DNA of 64,000 bases from Lawsonibacter asaccharolyticus (GCA_003112755.1 BFBT01000001.1:992001-1056000); one strand, 5' to 3'. Positions 7,494-15,860 are shown, numbered from the stretch's first letter. Program-made: numbers and translations. Notes: generated by a model not told the origin, from the letters alone.

Positions 7494-7951
7494 AGGGAAC
7501 ACACATTACCCCCCGGCAGGTCCGCAACGCGCTGGCGGCGGCCTTTCTCCTGCTCCTTCTCCTCTTCCTCTCCCTCTTTCAGTGGTATCAGAGGGCCGAC
7601 ACCCGCCTGGAGGACATCGCCGCTCAAAACGGGTGGGACTGTCTGGGGGCGGCAGACCGGCTGGCTACCCATCTGAAGCGGGGAACTTATGACTACATGA
7701 CCATCGACGCCATCGCCCGCTTTGACGAGACGGCTCAGCACGCGCAGCAGCCCACATGGGGCCAGCTGGGCGAAGTGCTGGTGGAGCTGGAAAATGAGAT
7801 CGCCTTTACCGCCATCCCGCCCAGGGAGATGCAGAAGATCACCGCCTATCTGAATGGGCTCACCGGCCCCCCCACATCAGAGGAGGTGCTGGAAATCTCC
7901 ACCATCATTCGCCTGAACACCTATGACGCATATTTAGAGGCCCGGGAATGA
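7490..7951 (+). CDS. Single-pass membrane protein, paralogue of 6461-6949
   Basis: A 153-residue protein with a strongly hydrophobic segment (about 14-30, ALAAAFLLLLLLFLSLF) and a helical external or cytoplasmic domain. The ATG at 7490 overlaps the previous stop codon, and GGAG lies ten bases upstream. The domain resembles that of 6461-6949 in motif order, so the two probably arose by duplication. Function not recognised. Confidence 0.7.
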   Translation: MKGTHITPRQVRNALAAAFLLLLLLFLSLFQWYQRADTRLEDIAAQNGWDCLGAADRLATHLKRGTYDYMTIDAIARFDETAQHAQQPTWGQLGEVLVELENEIAFTAIPPREMQKITAYLNGLTGPPTSEEVLEISTIIRLNTYDAYLEARE

Positions 7952-8052
7952 CTGCCCCGCCGGGAGCCGGTGATATTCTGCCAGGCGAATCGCGTCGCTG
8001 TCTGCATAGGAAAACCAATTTTTAATGCCTTTGGTAAAAAGGAGGCCAACAG

Positions 8053-8640
8053 ATGGATGGGAACCCCACAAAATATTTCTGGGCAGAGCCTGACGGCGGG
8101 GCCGACCTGCGGCTGTCCCTGCCGCTGGACTGCTTCTGGGAGGCCCCTGGATACGACAGCGGGATCACGGTCCGTCTCTCCCAAGAGGGGGCGTCGGTCC
8201 GGCGTCTGACCACGGTCCGCTTCCCGGAGTTCGAGGCCAGATTCCGCCGCGCGTTTTTGCCCGCGGTCTCCGACGAGCAGTTCTGCGGCCACTGCGTCAC
8301 GGAGGAACTGTGGCACGCCTTCAGCTGCCGCCTGTGCCCATTCCTGGAGGGGGAGGCGGCGGAGCAGGCCTTTGACCGGCGCAGCCACCCCAGCGTCCTG
8401 GGTCTGTACCATCTCCGTTTCAGCGAATTTTATCGCTTCGATTTTAGGCCCTCCGCCCCGCCCCATCAGGGGATTGCCGACATCTATAAATTCTATCAGA
8501 TCGACGGCTTCCAGCCCTTCCAGGCCGCCTTTTTCCGGGGCTCAGGGGACTTCTACTTTGTGGACCCCGATTTTGAATGGGCCTACATCGTCACCCATGA
8601 GCCTGAGCTGGGCCCCTATTTTGTCACAAAGGCCACTTAG
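8053..8640 (+). CDS. Hypothetical cytoplasmic protein
   Basis: A 195-residue protein without signal peptide or membrane segment. It is rich in aromatic residues and has a Cys-rich stretch (FCGHCVTEELWHAFSCRLCP, about 76-95) that could bind a metal. The C-terminus reads DPDFEWAYIVTHEPELGPYF, a pattern I associate loosely with small uncharacterised DUF families in Firmicutes, without certainty. AAAAAGGAGG precedes the ATG. It follows the small membrane-protein array but is separated from it by about 100 bases. Confidence 0.65.
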   Translation: MDGNPTKYFWAEPDGGADLRLSLPLDCFWEAPGYDSGITVRLSQEGASVRRLTTVRFPEFEARFRRAFLPAVSDEQFCGHCVTEELWHAFSCRLCPFLEGEAAEQAFDRRSHPSVLGLYHLRFSEFYRFDFRPSAPPHQGIADIYKFYQIDGFQPFQAAFFRGSGDFYFVDPDFEWAYIVTHEPELGPYFVTKAT

Positions 8641-8753
8641 CAAAACAGGCGTCCGCCCTGAGAAGGGCCTGTTTCTTCTGTACGCAGGATCTGTCTGGGG
8701 GATATTGGGTCCAAAGGAGCTGCAACGCATTTTATCATGAGCTATCTGATATC

Positions 8754-8894
8754 ATGGAATATCAAATTTATAAAGTAACTGAAGGCGTGACATCCTCTAT
8801 GATCCCGGCAGATACGGGCCGGGTTTTGGACATCTTATCAAAATTAGAGGCCTCCTTCCAGGGTCCTTATACTGGGGTCTATCTGGATCAATAG
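8754..8894 (+). CDS. Possible 46-residue protein or gene remnant
   Basis: An open frame from the ATG at 8754 to a TAG at 8892-8894 encodes a protein-like 46-residue chain beginning MEYQIYKVTEGV and ending GPYTGVYLDQ. Only a weak GAG precedes the start, and the frame stays open upstream, so it may be the 3' end of a decayed gene. It is the only coding-like signal in the 408-base gap between 8641 and 9048. Confidence 0.25.
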   Translation: MEYQIYKVTEGVTSSMIPADTGRVLDILSKLEASFQGPYTGVYLDQ

Positions 8895-8956
8895 CTTTGT
8901 CGACCGCTCCTGGATATCTGCGCCCACAGTCTCCCATTGGAATGAACGGATCTGAA

Positions 8957-9001
8957 ACCAGAGGCCCCAGCCCGTGTGCAGTACGGACTGGGGCCTCTGG
9001 T
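8957..9001 (-). terminator. Hairpin downstream of the LysR gene
   Basis: A perfect 14-bp stem (ACCAGAGGCCCCAG, 8957-8970, with 8988-9001) about 50 bases past the LysR stop. On the minus strand it is followed by TTTC, so it is a weak intrinsic terminator for that gene. Confidence 0.5.
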
Positions 9002-9048
9002 CATCTCCATTACAGGAAAGGCTCGGCTGTCTGCCAGGAATACGCCGC

Positions 9049-9987
9049 TTATTTTCTCAGCACGTCCTGGGCGATGAGGATGAAGCGCTCAGCGAAGTGG
9101 GACAGATACCGGTCCCGGCGGTAGCCCACCACCAGCCGGCTCAGGGTGGAGGGGTCGGACAGGGGGAACAGGTCTACATCCTCCGGGGCGGGCTTGACCC
9201 CCGGCAGGTGGATGGTCCGCAGGAACAGCTGGGGACAGATGACGATGCCCATCCCCTCCCGGGCCATAGCCAGGGTGGTGACCGTGTTCTCCGTCTCCAG
9301 GATGATCTTGGGCTTGAAGTAGCACCGGCTCAGGTACTGGTCTACGATGCCCCGCACCCGGTTGCCCCGCTTGAGCAGGATGAAGGGCATCTGCCGGAAG
9401 GCGGTGATATCCGCCCCCTGGGCGTACTGGGCCCGCATCTCCTCCGCCCGGGGACCGAACACCTGGTCGGTGAAGACCTTGGGCACCACCATGATGAGCC
9501 GGTCCTCTGTCAGGGGGACGGTCTCCACCCCCTCCAGCATGATGGGGTGGAAGGCGATGACCAGATCCACCCGGCCGTGGGCCAGCTCGTCCTCCAGCTC
9601 GGAGGAGTTGCCTTCGAACATGGAGAACTCCACCATGGGGAATTCTCTGCGGAACTGGGGCAGGATCTCAGGCAGCACCGCCAAGCCGCAGGTGTAGGAG
9701 ATCCCCACCCGCAGCACCCCCATATAGTGCCGGTTGATATCCCCCACCTTGTTGAGGTACTGGCTGTGCAGATCCAGGATCTGGGTGGCCGTGTCCACCA
9801 GCAGGTCTCCGGCATAGGTCAGCGCCAGCTTGGGGGAGCGGGTGAACAGCTTCACATTCAGCTCCCGCTCCATGTTGCTGATGTGGTTGCTCAACGACTG
9901 CTGGGAGATATACAGCCGCTCGGCAGCCCGGGTGATGTTCAGCTCCTCCGCCACCATGAGGAAATACTTCAGATGTAAAAAATTCAC
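9049..9987 (-). CDS. LysR-family transcriptional regulator
   Basis: Cytoplasmic DNA-binding regulator of 312 residues, the usual LysR length. The winged helix-turn-helix is at about 1-62 (NITRAAERLYISQQSLSNHI, then ELNVKLF). The periplasmic-binding-protein-like effector domain covers about 90-300. I take the GTG at 9987 as start because GGAGGGAG precedes it and the protein then begins NFLHLKYF as family members do. It is divergent from the 2-hydroxyacid dehydrogenase gene at 10253, which is the likely target. The effector is unknown. Confidence 0.88.
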   Translation of the reverse strand: MNFLHLKYFLMVAEELNITRAAERLYISQQSLSNHISNMERELNVKLFTRSPKLALTYAGDLLVDTATQILDLHSQYLNKVGDINRHYMGVLRVGISYTCGLAVLPEILPQFRREFPMVEFSMFEGNSSELEDELAHGRVDLVIAFHPIMLEGVETVPLTEDRLIMVVPKVFTDQVFGPRAEEMRAQYAQGADITAFRQMPFILLKRGNRVRGIVDQYLSRCYFKPKIILETENTVTTLAMAREGMGIVICPQLFLRTIHLPGVKPAPEDVDLFPLSDPSTLSRLVVGYRRDRYLSHFAERFILIAQDVLRK

Positions 9988-10062
9988 GTGTCTCCCTCCA
10001 AAAGCCGCTCCTTCCGCCCTCCGGTTCCGGGCGCCCCTCTGTTCCATTCTCTTCCTGCAAGT

Positions 10063-10091
10063 ATTCTATCACAGTTGAACGACTGTGGCAA
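10063..10091 (-). promoter_or_regulatory. Predicted LysR-gene promoter
   Basis: Minus strand TTGCCA (10086-10091), 17 bases, TAGAAT (10063-10068). The divergent dehydrogenase has a good TATAAT (10133-10138) but no recognisable -35, as expected for an activator-dependent LysR target. Confidence 0.5.
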
Positions 10092-10252
10092 CCCTCAGGA
10101 AAAATGTGATGTCCCTGTTTAGTCTGTCATGCTATAATCATGATAACTGGAAGATTTTCTGCCTATTTTACCAATGCCGGGCGGAAACGGGCATCTTCCG
10201 ACCTGAGTCGCCAAAGAGCCCCAATATGAAGAAGAAGAAAGGAAGATTTCCC

Positions 10253-11194
10253 ATGAAATGTCTGATCATTGATGCCGTCCACAGTGCCATCGCCGAGGAG
10301 CTGGGCAAGTATATGCAGGTGGACACCCACATGCTCCCCACCCAGGAGGAGCTGGTCAAGCTCATCCCGGACTACGATGTGCTCATCATGCGCGTGGACC
10401 CCAAGATCACCAAGGAGATCATTGACGCCGCCGCCAACCTGAAGGTCATCGGCGTGTGCTCCGTGGGCCTGAACCACGTGGACATGGACGCCTGCAAGGC
10501 AAAGGGCGTGCAGGTCTTCAACGCTCCCGGCCTGAACGCCAACGCCGTGGCCGAGCTGACCTTCTCCAAGATGCTGGATCTGTCCCGCCACACCATCCCC
10601 GCCAACTACGACGTGAAGGTGAACAAGACCTGGGACAAGTATAAATTCGTGGGCCGCGAGCTGCGGGGCAAGACCCTGGGCATCCTGGGCTTCGGCCGCA
10701 TCGGCCAGCGCGTGGGCGAACTGGGCCGTGCCTTCAAGATGAACATCGTGGCCTATGACCCCTACCTGCCCGCCCACGTGTTCGAGGAGCAGCAGGCCAC
10801 CAGCATGGGCATCGACGAGTTGCTGAAGGTCTCCGACTTCGTCACCATCCACATGCCCCTCACCCCCGAGACCAAGGATCTGTTCAACGCCAAGTCTCTG
10901 GCCGAGATGAAGGATGACGCCGTGGTCCTCAACATGGCCCGGGGCGGCATCGTCAATGAGCAGGACATGTACGAGGCCCTGAAGGCCGGCAAGATCGGCG
11001 GCTATGCCTCCGACGTTATGGAGAACGAGCTGGCCGGCGGCGGCCTGACCGAGGGTGCCGGCTTTGACTCCCCCCTGTTCGAGTGCGAGAACTTCCTGGT
11101 CTCCCCCCACCTGGGCGCCCAGAGCACCGACGCCTCCCGCGACATCGGTGCCCACATCATCGCCAAGGTGAAGGAAGCCCTGAATCTGGGCTGA
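10253..11194 (+). CDS. D-isomer-specific 2-hydroxyacid dehydrogenase
   Basis: NAD(P)-dependent cytoplasmic dehydrogenase of the D-2-hydroxyacid family, which includes phosphoglycerate, hydroxypyruvate and D-lactate dehydrogenases; the substrate cannot be read from sequence. The 313-residue product has the nucleotide-binding glycine motif GFGRIGQRVG near 150 and the family signature LNMARGGIVNEQ near 230 with the catalytic Arg. The catalytic His is expected in SPHLGAQS near 290. The ATG at 10253 follows AAAGGAAG by seven bases. It is divergent from a LysR gene and followed by a strong terminator, so it is a single-gene unit. Confidence 0.88.
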   Translation: MKCLIIDAVHSAIAEELGKYMQVDTHMLPTQEELVKLIPDYDVLIMRVDPKITKEIIDAAANLKVIGVCSVGLNHVDMDACKAKGVQVFNAPGLNANAVAELTFSKMLDLSRHTIPANYDVKVNKTWDKYKFVGRELRGKTLGILGFGRIGQRVGELGRAFKMNIVAYDPYLPAHVFEEQQATSMGIDELLKVSDFVTIHMPLTPETKDLFNAKSLAEMKDDAVVLNMARGGIVNEQDMYEALKAGKIGGYASDVMENELAGGGLTEGAGFDSPLFECENFLVSPHLGAQSTDASRDIGAHIIAKVKEALNLG

Positions 11195-11218
11195 GCTCCA
11201 GCTGGCAAACTGTAAGTA

Positions 11219-11259
11219 AAAAACGTCCCGGCATCCTGATTGGATGCCGGGACGTTTTT
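11219..11259. terminator. Bidirectional intrinsic terminator
   Basis: An 18-bp perfect stem (11219-11236 with 11242-11259) flanked by A and T runs. It lies between the convergent dehydrogenase and DUF134-NifX genes and overlaps the stop codon of the latter. Confidence 0.85.
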
Positions 11260-12139
11260 ATCCCTGATGTCCGGCGCAGCCCTGGCCGCCAGCCCCGTGG
11301 GAATGGCCGCAGGAGTGGCCCTCCCCCTCTCCGTGGCCGCCGCACTGATGGGCTCCGTCCCCCTCGTGGTGGTGGCTGCACACTGTATCCGGGTCATAGG
11401 CCAATCGGCCTGCCAGCAGGTCGGCCACCGCCTGGTCCGCCGCCCCCGATACGCCGGGATAGAGCTGGATCTCCGCCTGGGCCAGGGCTGTTCTGGCCCC
11501 GCCGCCGATGCCGCCGCAGATCAGCGTCTGGACGCCCCGCTCACGCAGGAATCCAGCCAGCGCCCCGTGGCCGCTGCCGGCGGTGTCCACCACCTGGCTG
11601 GCAGTCACCGCTCCGTCTTCCACCTCATAGATCTTGAATCGCTCCGTGTGCCCAAAATGCTGAAAGACCTGTCCATTCTCATATGTCACTGCTATTTTCA
11701 TGTTCTGTCCCTCCTGTTTCATCCTGTTCTGTTCCACTCCAGACCGTCCCGGGCAGCGGCCCTCCTCCCGGCAGGTCAGGCGGCCGTTTTCGCACCGGCC
11801 CCCTCCCCCGCCCCGGCGGCGGCAGCGCCGTCCGCAGCAGTGCTCCGCCTGACCGCACAGGTCGTAAGTGCCCCCCTGGACCGTCAGGGGCCTGCCCTCC
11901 GCCAGCATGCGGGCCAGCTTCTCCCGGGCAGAGTCGTAGATGGCCTGCACTGTGGTCCGGGCCACATTCATCTGGGCAGCACACTCCTCCTGAGTCAGCC
12001 CCAGCAGGTCGATGAGCCGCACCGCCTCATATTCGTCCACTGTCACCTCGATCACTGGGCCGCCTGGCCCTCCTTCAGGCCGGAACGCCCCCACAGGAGG
12101 CAGCCCGCATACCCTTCTCCGTTTTACCGGCCGCGCCAT
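11258..12139 (-). CDS. DUF134 (UPF0251) DNA-binding domain fused to a NifX/NifB-type domain
   Basis: A 293-residue fusion. Residues 1-100 are a UPF0251/DUF134 HTH protein (MARPVKRRRVC, then EAVRLIDLLGLTQEECAAQM). A Cys/Arg-rich linker (CCGRRCRRRGGGGGRC) follows. Residues about 146-245 form a dinitrogenase iron-molybdenum cofactor-type domain (MKIAVTYENGQVFQHFGHTE, GGIGGGARTAL). The last 45 residues are rich in His, Gly and Cys and look metal-binding. The role is unproven: a regulator or carrier sensing Fe-S or another metal cofactor. No nitrogenase genes are present. GAGGGGG precedes the ATG. Confidence 0.85.
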   Translation of the reverse strand: MARPVKRRRVCGLPPVGAFRPEGGPGGPVIEVTVDEYEAVRLIDLLGLTQEECAAQMNVARTTVQAIYDSAREKLARMLAEGRPLTVQGGTYDLCGQAEHCCGRRCRRRGGGGGRCENGRLTCREEGRCPGRSGVEQNRMKQEGQNMKIAVTYENGQVFQHFGHTERFKIYEVEDGAVTASQVVDTAGSGHGALAGFLRERGVQTLICGGIGGGARTALAQAEIQLYPGVSGAADQAVADLLAGRLAYDPDTVCSHHHEGDGAHQCGGHGEGEGHSCGHSHGAGGQGCAGHQG

Positions 12140-12728
12140 GGGACCGCCCCCTCTCTTTCCTCTTTAGTATAGCTCCATTTTTGTCATATGTCAATAATAT
12201 TTTGACTGAAGCTTTTGTACCGCGGCATGTTTGGGGCAGAGGGGCACGTGTCATGACTGGGCAAGTAAGACGGTCTATGCATTCCAGGCCAGGCGCTGCA
12301 ACTCGGCGAGCCGGTCCTACAGTCCGCCCCCCGCAGGGCCCAGCGGGTCCGACGCTCTCTCTTACAAGGGCAGTCTCCAGGGCTCTCTTCCCAGACACAC
12401 TCCTTCCTGGGTTCAGCTACCGGATGTCCTTCCCCACTCCAGGGCGATCCGCTCTTACTTTTTCCAAAAAACTCCTCTAAGACCCGCGCTGGGACAAAAA
12501 GAAAAAGGGCCAAAGGCCCTTTTCCTGAGACTGTCGAAAAAGCGGCTTTGCCACTTTTTTGAGAAAGCAGCAGCCTGCCGCGCGCGGGATTGGTCCGCCG
12601 CAAGCGGACAAACCCCACACTTGCAGCCTGAGAAGTGTTTTCCCCGACGCACATGCCGCCGGCGAAAACAGATCACAACTGGATTCGCGCCTGCGGGCGC
12701 GAACTCTGCGAGGCTTTTTCCTCTATCG
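12140..12728. other. 589-base gap with hairpin-rich, repeat-like sequence
   Basis: Bases 12140-12200 hold the DUF134-gene promoter. Bases 12480-12720 hold at least three tight palindromes: AAAAGGGCC/GGCCCTTTT (12503-12523), GTCCGC/GCGGAC near 12588-12606, and TTCGCGCC/GGCGCGAA near 12683-12702. Frames are open on both strands but contain no domain and no ribosome site. The layout suggests a dispersed intergenic repeat or a structured transcript. The hairpin nearest the putP stop may also end that transcript. Confidence 0.4.
12166..12194 (-). promoter_or_regulatory. Predicted promoter of the DUF134-NifX gene
   Basis: Minus strand TTGACA (12189-12194), 17 bases, TATACT (12166-12171): near consensus. 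Confidence 0.65.
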
Positions 12729-14264
12729 TTATTTCTGCTTTTGCTTGGACTTAAAGCACTCAAAAGCCTCTAGGATACTCTGCTCCGGGGCGGGGGTCAG
12801 CAGGCTGACCATCACGATGGCCACGCAGGCGCACAGAAAAGCGGGCAGCAGCTCATAGATGGCCAGCGCGCCGCCCATAGGAGCCACCAGATACTTCCAC
12901 ACGAAGACCATCACGCCGCCGGTGACCATCCCTGCCAGTGCCCCCCACTTGTTGGACCGCTTCCAAAACAGGGCAAAGAGCACCACCGGCCCGAAGGCGG
13001 CGCCGAAGCCCGCCCAGGCGAATGAGACCACCCGGAAGACAGAGCTGTCCGGGTCTCGGGCCAGAAATGCTGCGATCAGGGAGATGACCACCATGGTGCT
13101 CCGGGCCACCAGCACGCTCTTCTTTCCGTTGATTTTCAGGTGGAAGAACTCTACCGCCAGGTTCTGGGAGACAGAGGAGGAGGCGGCCAGCAGCTGGGAG
13201 TCGGCAGTGGACATGGTGGCGGCCAGGATACCCGCCAAGATCACGCCGGCCAGCAGAGCGGCTGGAACACCGTAGCAACTGATCAGGTTGGCGATCTGTA
13301 CGATGATTGTCTCCGCGTCGGACAGCTGCTCCATGGCCCCCGCTTTTGTCATGCCGTTGCCTACCACACCGATAAACACCGCCACGCCCATGGAGATGAC
13401 TACCCAGGTAGTGGCCACCCGCCGGGAGAGGGCCAGCTTTTTCTCCTCTTCAATCGCCATGAAGCGCAGCAGGATGTGGGGCATGCCGAAGTAGCCCAGG
13501 CCCCAGGCCAGCAGGGAGCAGATGGTGAGCAGGCTGTACGGGGCAGAGCCCCCGGTGGCCGGGTCGTGGATGTTGACCAGGGACAGGTAGCCCGCCAGAG
13601 AGCGGGCGTTGTCCATCACCGCCTCCATGCCGCCAGCCTGCGCCACGCCGAAGCCCAGCACCACCACCAGGGCCACCGTCATGATAATGGACTGGACCAG
13701 GTCGGTAAAGCTGGCCGCCAGGAACCCGCCCATGACCGTGTAGATGACGATGACAGCGGCGCTGATGAGCATGGCGGAAACATAGTTGATGCCGAACAGG
13801 GAGGCGAACAGCTTTCCGCAGGCGGAGAAGCCGGAGGCCAGATAGGGCACGAAAAAGATCATGATGACCACGGCGGCGATGGCGGAGAGCAGGTTTCGCT
13901 CATCCCCCCAGCGCTTGGAGAAGAACTGGGGCACTGTGATGGCGTCGATCTGGTGGGAGTAGCGGCGGATGCGCCGCGCCACGATGAGCCAGTTCAGATA
14001 GGTGCCCACAGCCAGTCCGATGGCGGTCCAGCTGGCCTCCGCCAGGCCGGAGAGGTAGGCCACGCCGGGCAGCCCCATCAGCAGCCAGGAGGACATGTCA
14101 CTGGCCTCCGCACTCATGGCGGTGACGAAGGGGCCCAGCTTCCGCCCCCCCAGATAGAAGTCGTCTACGGAGTTGTTGCGTTTGGAGAACCAGACGCCTA
14201 CGCCCAGCATGGCGATCAGATAGACCGCGATGGCCAGGCAGATGCAGATCTGCGAAATGGTCAT
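12729..14264 (-). CDS. putP: Sodium/proline symporter (SSS family)
   Basis: Inner-membrane sodium:solute symporter, most like PutP, importing L-proline with Na+. The 511-residue chain has about 13 membrane segments. Family motifs are VDDFYLGGRKLGPFVTAMSA near 34-53 and DMSSWLLMGLPG just after, matching the conserved SSS N-terminal region. The ATG at 14264 follows GGAGAG; the five-codon upstream extension has no ribosome site. A promoter with a perfect palindrome lies upstream, followed further upstream by a codirectional TetR gene that is the probable regulator. Confidence 0.9.
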   Translation of the reverse strand: MTISQICICLAIAVYLIAMLGVGVWFSKRNNSVDDFYLGGRKLGPFVTAMSAEASDMSSWLLMGLPGVAYLSGLAEASWTAIGLAVGTYLNWLIVARRIRRYSHQIDAITVPQFFSKRWGDERNLLSAIAAVVIMIFFVPYLASGFSACGKLFASLFGINYVSAMLISAAVIVIYTVMGGFLAASFTDLVQSIIMTVALVVVLGFGVAQAGGMEAVMDNARSLAGYLSLVNIHDPATGGSAPYSLLTICSLLAWGLGYFGMPHILLRFMAIEEEKKLALSRRVATTWVVISMGVAVFIGVVGNGMTKAGAMEQLSDAETIIVQIANLISCYGVPAALLAGVILAGILAATMSTADSQLLAASSSVSQNLAVEFFHLKINGKKSVLVARSTMVVISLIAAFLARDPDSSVFRVVSFAWAGFGAAFGPVVLFALFWKRSNKWGALAGMVTGGVMVFVWKYLVAPMGGALAIYELLPAFLCACVAIVMVSLLTPAPEQSILEAFECFKSKQKQK

Positions 14265-14353
14265 AGTATCTCTCCTCATATTCTGTTACCCTCCGGCTCC
14301 CCCACACACAAAGCAGGAGCAGGACGGCCGCCGGCAGCGCACGGCGTTTTTTT

Positions 14354-14421
14354 ATTATAGCATGGAGATCTTAAGAACAAAATACAGAACACAGTATAGA
14401 ATAAATTCTATACTGTGTTCT
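14354..14421 (-). promoter_or_regulatory. putP promoter with a perfect 17-bp palindromic operator
   Basis: Minus strand: extended -10 TGCTATAAT (TATAAT 14354-14359) with only a weak -35. Directly upstream is AGAACACAGTATAGAAT (14386-14402) with its exact inverted copy at 14405-14421, two bases apart. A 36-base dyad next to the -35 zone fits an operator for the adjacent TetR protein. It could instead fold as a terminator for tetR, although no T-run follows. Confidence 0.55.
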
Positions 14422-14486
14422 CTCTATTTCCCATTTTTCTCTTTTATACTGCGGGATTTTAGCCGTACACTTTCTAAAATCATCCT

Positions 14487-15098
14487 TTAGATATTTTGTA
14501 CAAAATTCTTTTGACTTGTCCGAAATCCTCCCAAAAACATGGGCATCATGATCCTGCCGTACTGGAGCAGGGAGTAGTCCCCCCCGGACAGGCACCAGTC
14601 GTAGATGAGGGCCCGCTCGCACAGGGCGTAGACCCGCACCATCTCATTTACTGTCACATCTCCCCTCAGCTCTCCCCGCTGCTGCCCCTGAAGGACGATC
14701 TGCCGCAGCAGCTTGTAATATGTGCGGTTGTGGTCCAGCAGATGCTTGTCCCCCCGGGTGACCAGCTGGGAGGAGTACAGCCGGGCCAGCAGGTCCAGGG
14801 AGATGGAGTTTTCGATCATGGCAAACAGCTCCCGGTTCAGCTCCATCAGCACCTCGAACCGGTCCTTTTCCGGGTCCATGCAGGCCATCAGCTCCTCATA
14901 CTTCTCATCGAACAGGAATGAGACAGAGGAGAGCAGGGCGTCCTTGCCCTCGAAATAGTGGTAAAAGGAGCCCCGGGAGGTGCCGGATGCCTCGATGATC
15001 TCCTCCACCGTTGTATCGTCATAGCCCTGCTGGTAAAACAGCTGCCATGCCGCCTGGATGATGCGCCCCTTGGTATTGCGGGAATTTTTCTTTGCCAT
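14487..15098 (-). CDS. TetR-family transcriptional regulator
   Basis: A 203-residue cytoplasmic regulator. The N-terminal HTH spans about 10-56 (KGRIIQAAWQLFYQQGYDDT, then EEIIEASGTSRGSFYHYF). The C-terminal domain is helical and should bind a ligand that I cannot predict. GGGGAG precedes the ATG. It lies directly upstream of putP on the same strand, and the perfect dyad at putP is its best candidate binding site. Confidence 0.87.
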   Translation of the reverse strand: MAKKNSRNTKGRIIQAAWQLFYQQGYDDTTVEEIIEASGTSRGSFYHYFEGKDALLSSVSFLFDEKYEELMACMDPEKDRFEVLMELNRELFAMIENSISLDLLARLYSSQLVTRGDKHLLDHNRTYYKLLRQIVLQGQQRGELRGDVTVNEMVRVYALCERALIYDWCLSGGDYSLLQYGRIMMPMFLGGFRTSQKNFVQNI

Positions 15099-15167
15099 CG
15101 CGGCTCTCCCCTTTCTGGCCCCTGGCCCCCTCCGCCCCGGAAGCGGCAGACCCTAGGCCTTTGATCT

Positions 15168-15196
15168 ATTATCTCCGATTCCCGCCCATCCGTCAA
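15168..15196 (-). promoter_or_regulatory. Predicted tetR promoter
   Basis: Minus strand TTGACG (15191-15196), 17 bases, GATAAT (15168-15173). Confidence 0.5.
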
Positions 15197-15223
15197 CTGC
15201 CGCCCCGCCTCCCCTTTTAACAG

Positions 15224-15252
15224 TTTACATCCGGGGCGGGCTATGATAAAAT
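15224..15252 (+). promoter_or_regulatory. Predicted yfbR promoter
   Basis: TTTACA (15224-15229), 17 bases, TAAAAT (15247-15252), divergent from the tetR promoter. Confidence 0.55.
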
Positions 15253-15284
15253 AACTTTTATCTCAACAGAGGGAGGGGCGCCCC

Positions 15285-15860
15285 GTGCCCTATCATTTCT
15301 TCCCCATGATCGCCCGGATGCGCTACATCAGCCGCTGGGGCCTAATGCGCAACACCGACCCTGAGAACGTCCAGGAGCACTCCCACATGGTGGCGGTGCT
15401 GGCCCATGCCCTGGCCGTCATTGAGAACGAGCGCTTCAGCGGGCAGACCGACCCGGGCGTGGTGGCGGTGGCGGCCCTGTATCACGACGCCAGTGAGATC
15501 CTTACCGGCGATATGCCCACCCCCATCAAGTACGACAACCCGGACATCCAGACCGCCTACAAAGCGGTAGAGGCCGTAGCGGAGCAGAAGCTGCTGTCCA
15601 TGCTCCCCCCCGACCTGCGCCCCGCCTATGACGAGGCCATCACCATCCCGGACCCCCATGTGCGGGACCTGGTAAAGGCGGCGGACAAGCTCTCCGCCTA
15701 CCTCAAGTGCCTGGAGGAGCTGAAGGCGGGGAACACCGAGTTCCGCAAGGCCAAGGAGCAGACCTACGCCGCGCTCCTTCAGAACCCGCTGCCCGCCCTG
15801 CGCTGCTTTATGGAGGAGTTCCTCCCCGGCTTTGAGCTCACACTGGACGAGCTGAGCTGA
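15285..15860 (+). CDS. yfbR: HD-domain 5'-deoxynucleotidase (YfbR-like)
   Basis: Predicted cytoplasmic metal-dependent phosphohydrolase that removes phosphate from deoxynucleoside 5'-monophosphates. The 191-residue chain matches YfbR in length and motifs: H32 in VQEHSHMV, the HD pair H67-D68 in LYHDASE, E71, and D134 in KAADKLSAY. The start is GTG at 15285, following GGGAGGGG. It is followed after 95 bases by the ACT-domain gene in the same direction and may be cotranscribed with it. Confidence 0.85.
   Translation: MPYHFFPMIARMRYISRWGLMRNTDPENVQEHSHMVAVLAHALAVIENERFSGQTDPGVVAVAALYHDASEILTGDMPTPIKYDNPDIQTAYKAVEAVAEQKLLSMLPPDLRPAYDEAITIPDPHVRDLVKAADKLSAYLKCLEELKAGNTEFRKAKEQTYAALLQNPLPALRCFMEEFLPGFELTLDELS

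Noticed and set aside
12195..12480. A housekeeping RNA (RNase P, 6S, SRP or tmRNA) in the GC-rich gap
   Set aside because: I looked for the conserved cores of these RNAs on both strands and found none; hairpins alone are not enough.
12184..12763. Several overlapping open frames in the 12.2-12.7 kb gap
   Set aside because: They overlap on both strands, lack ribosome sites and cover palindromes. More likely an intergenic repeat than genes.
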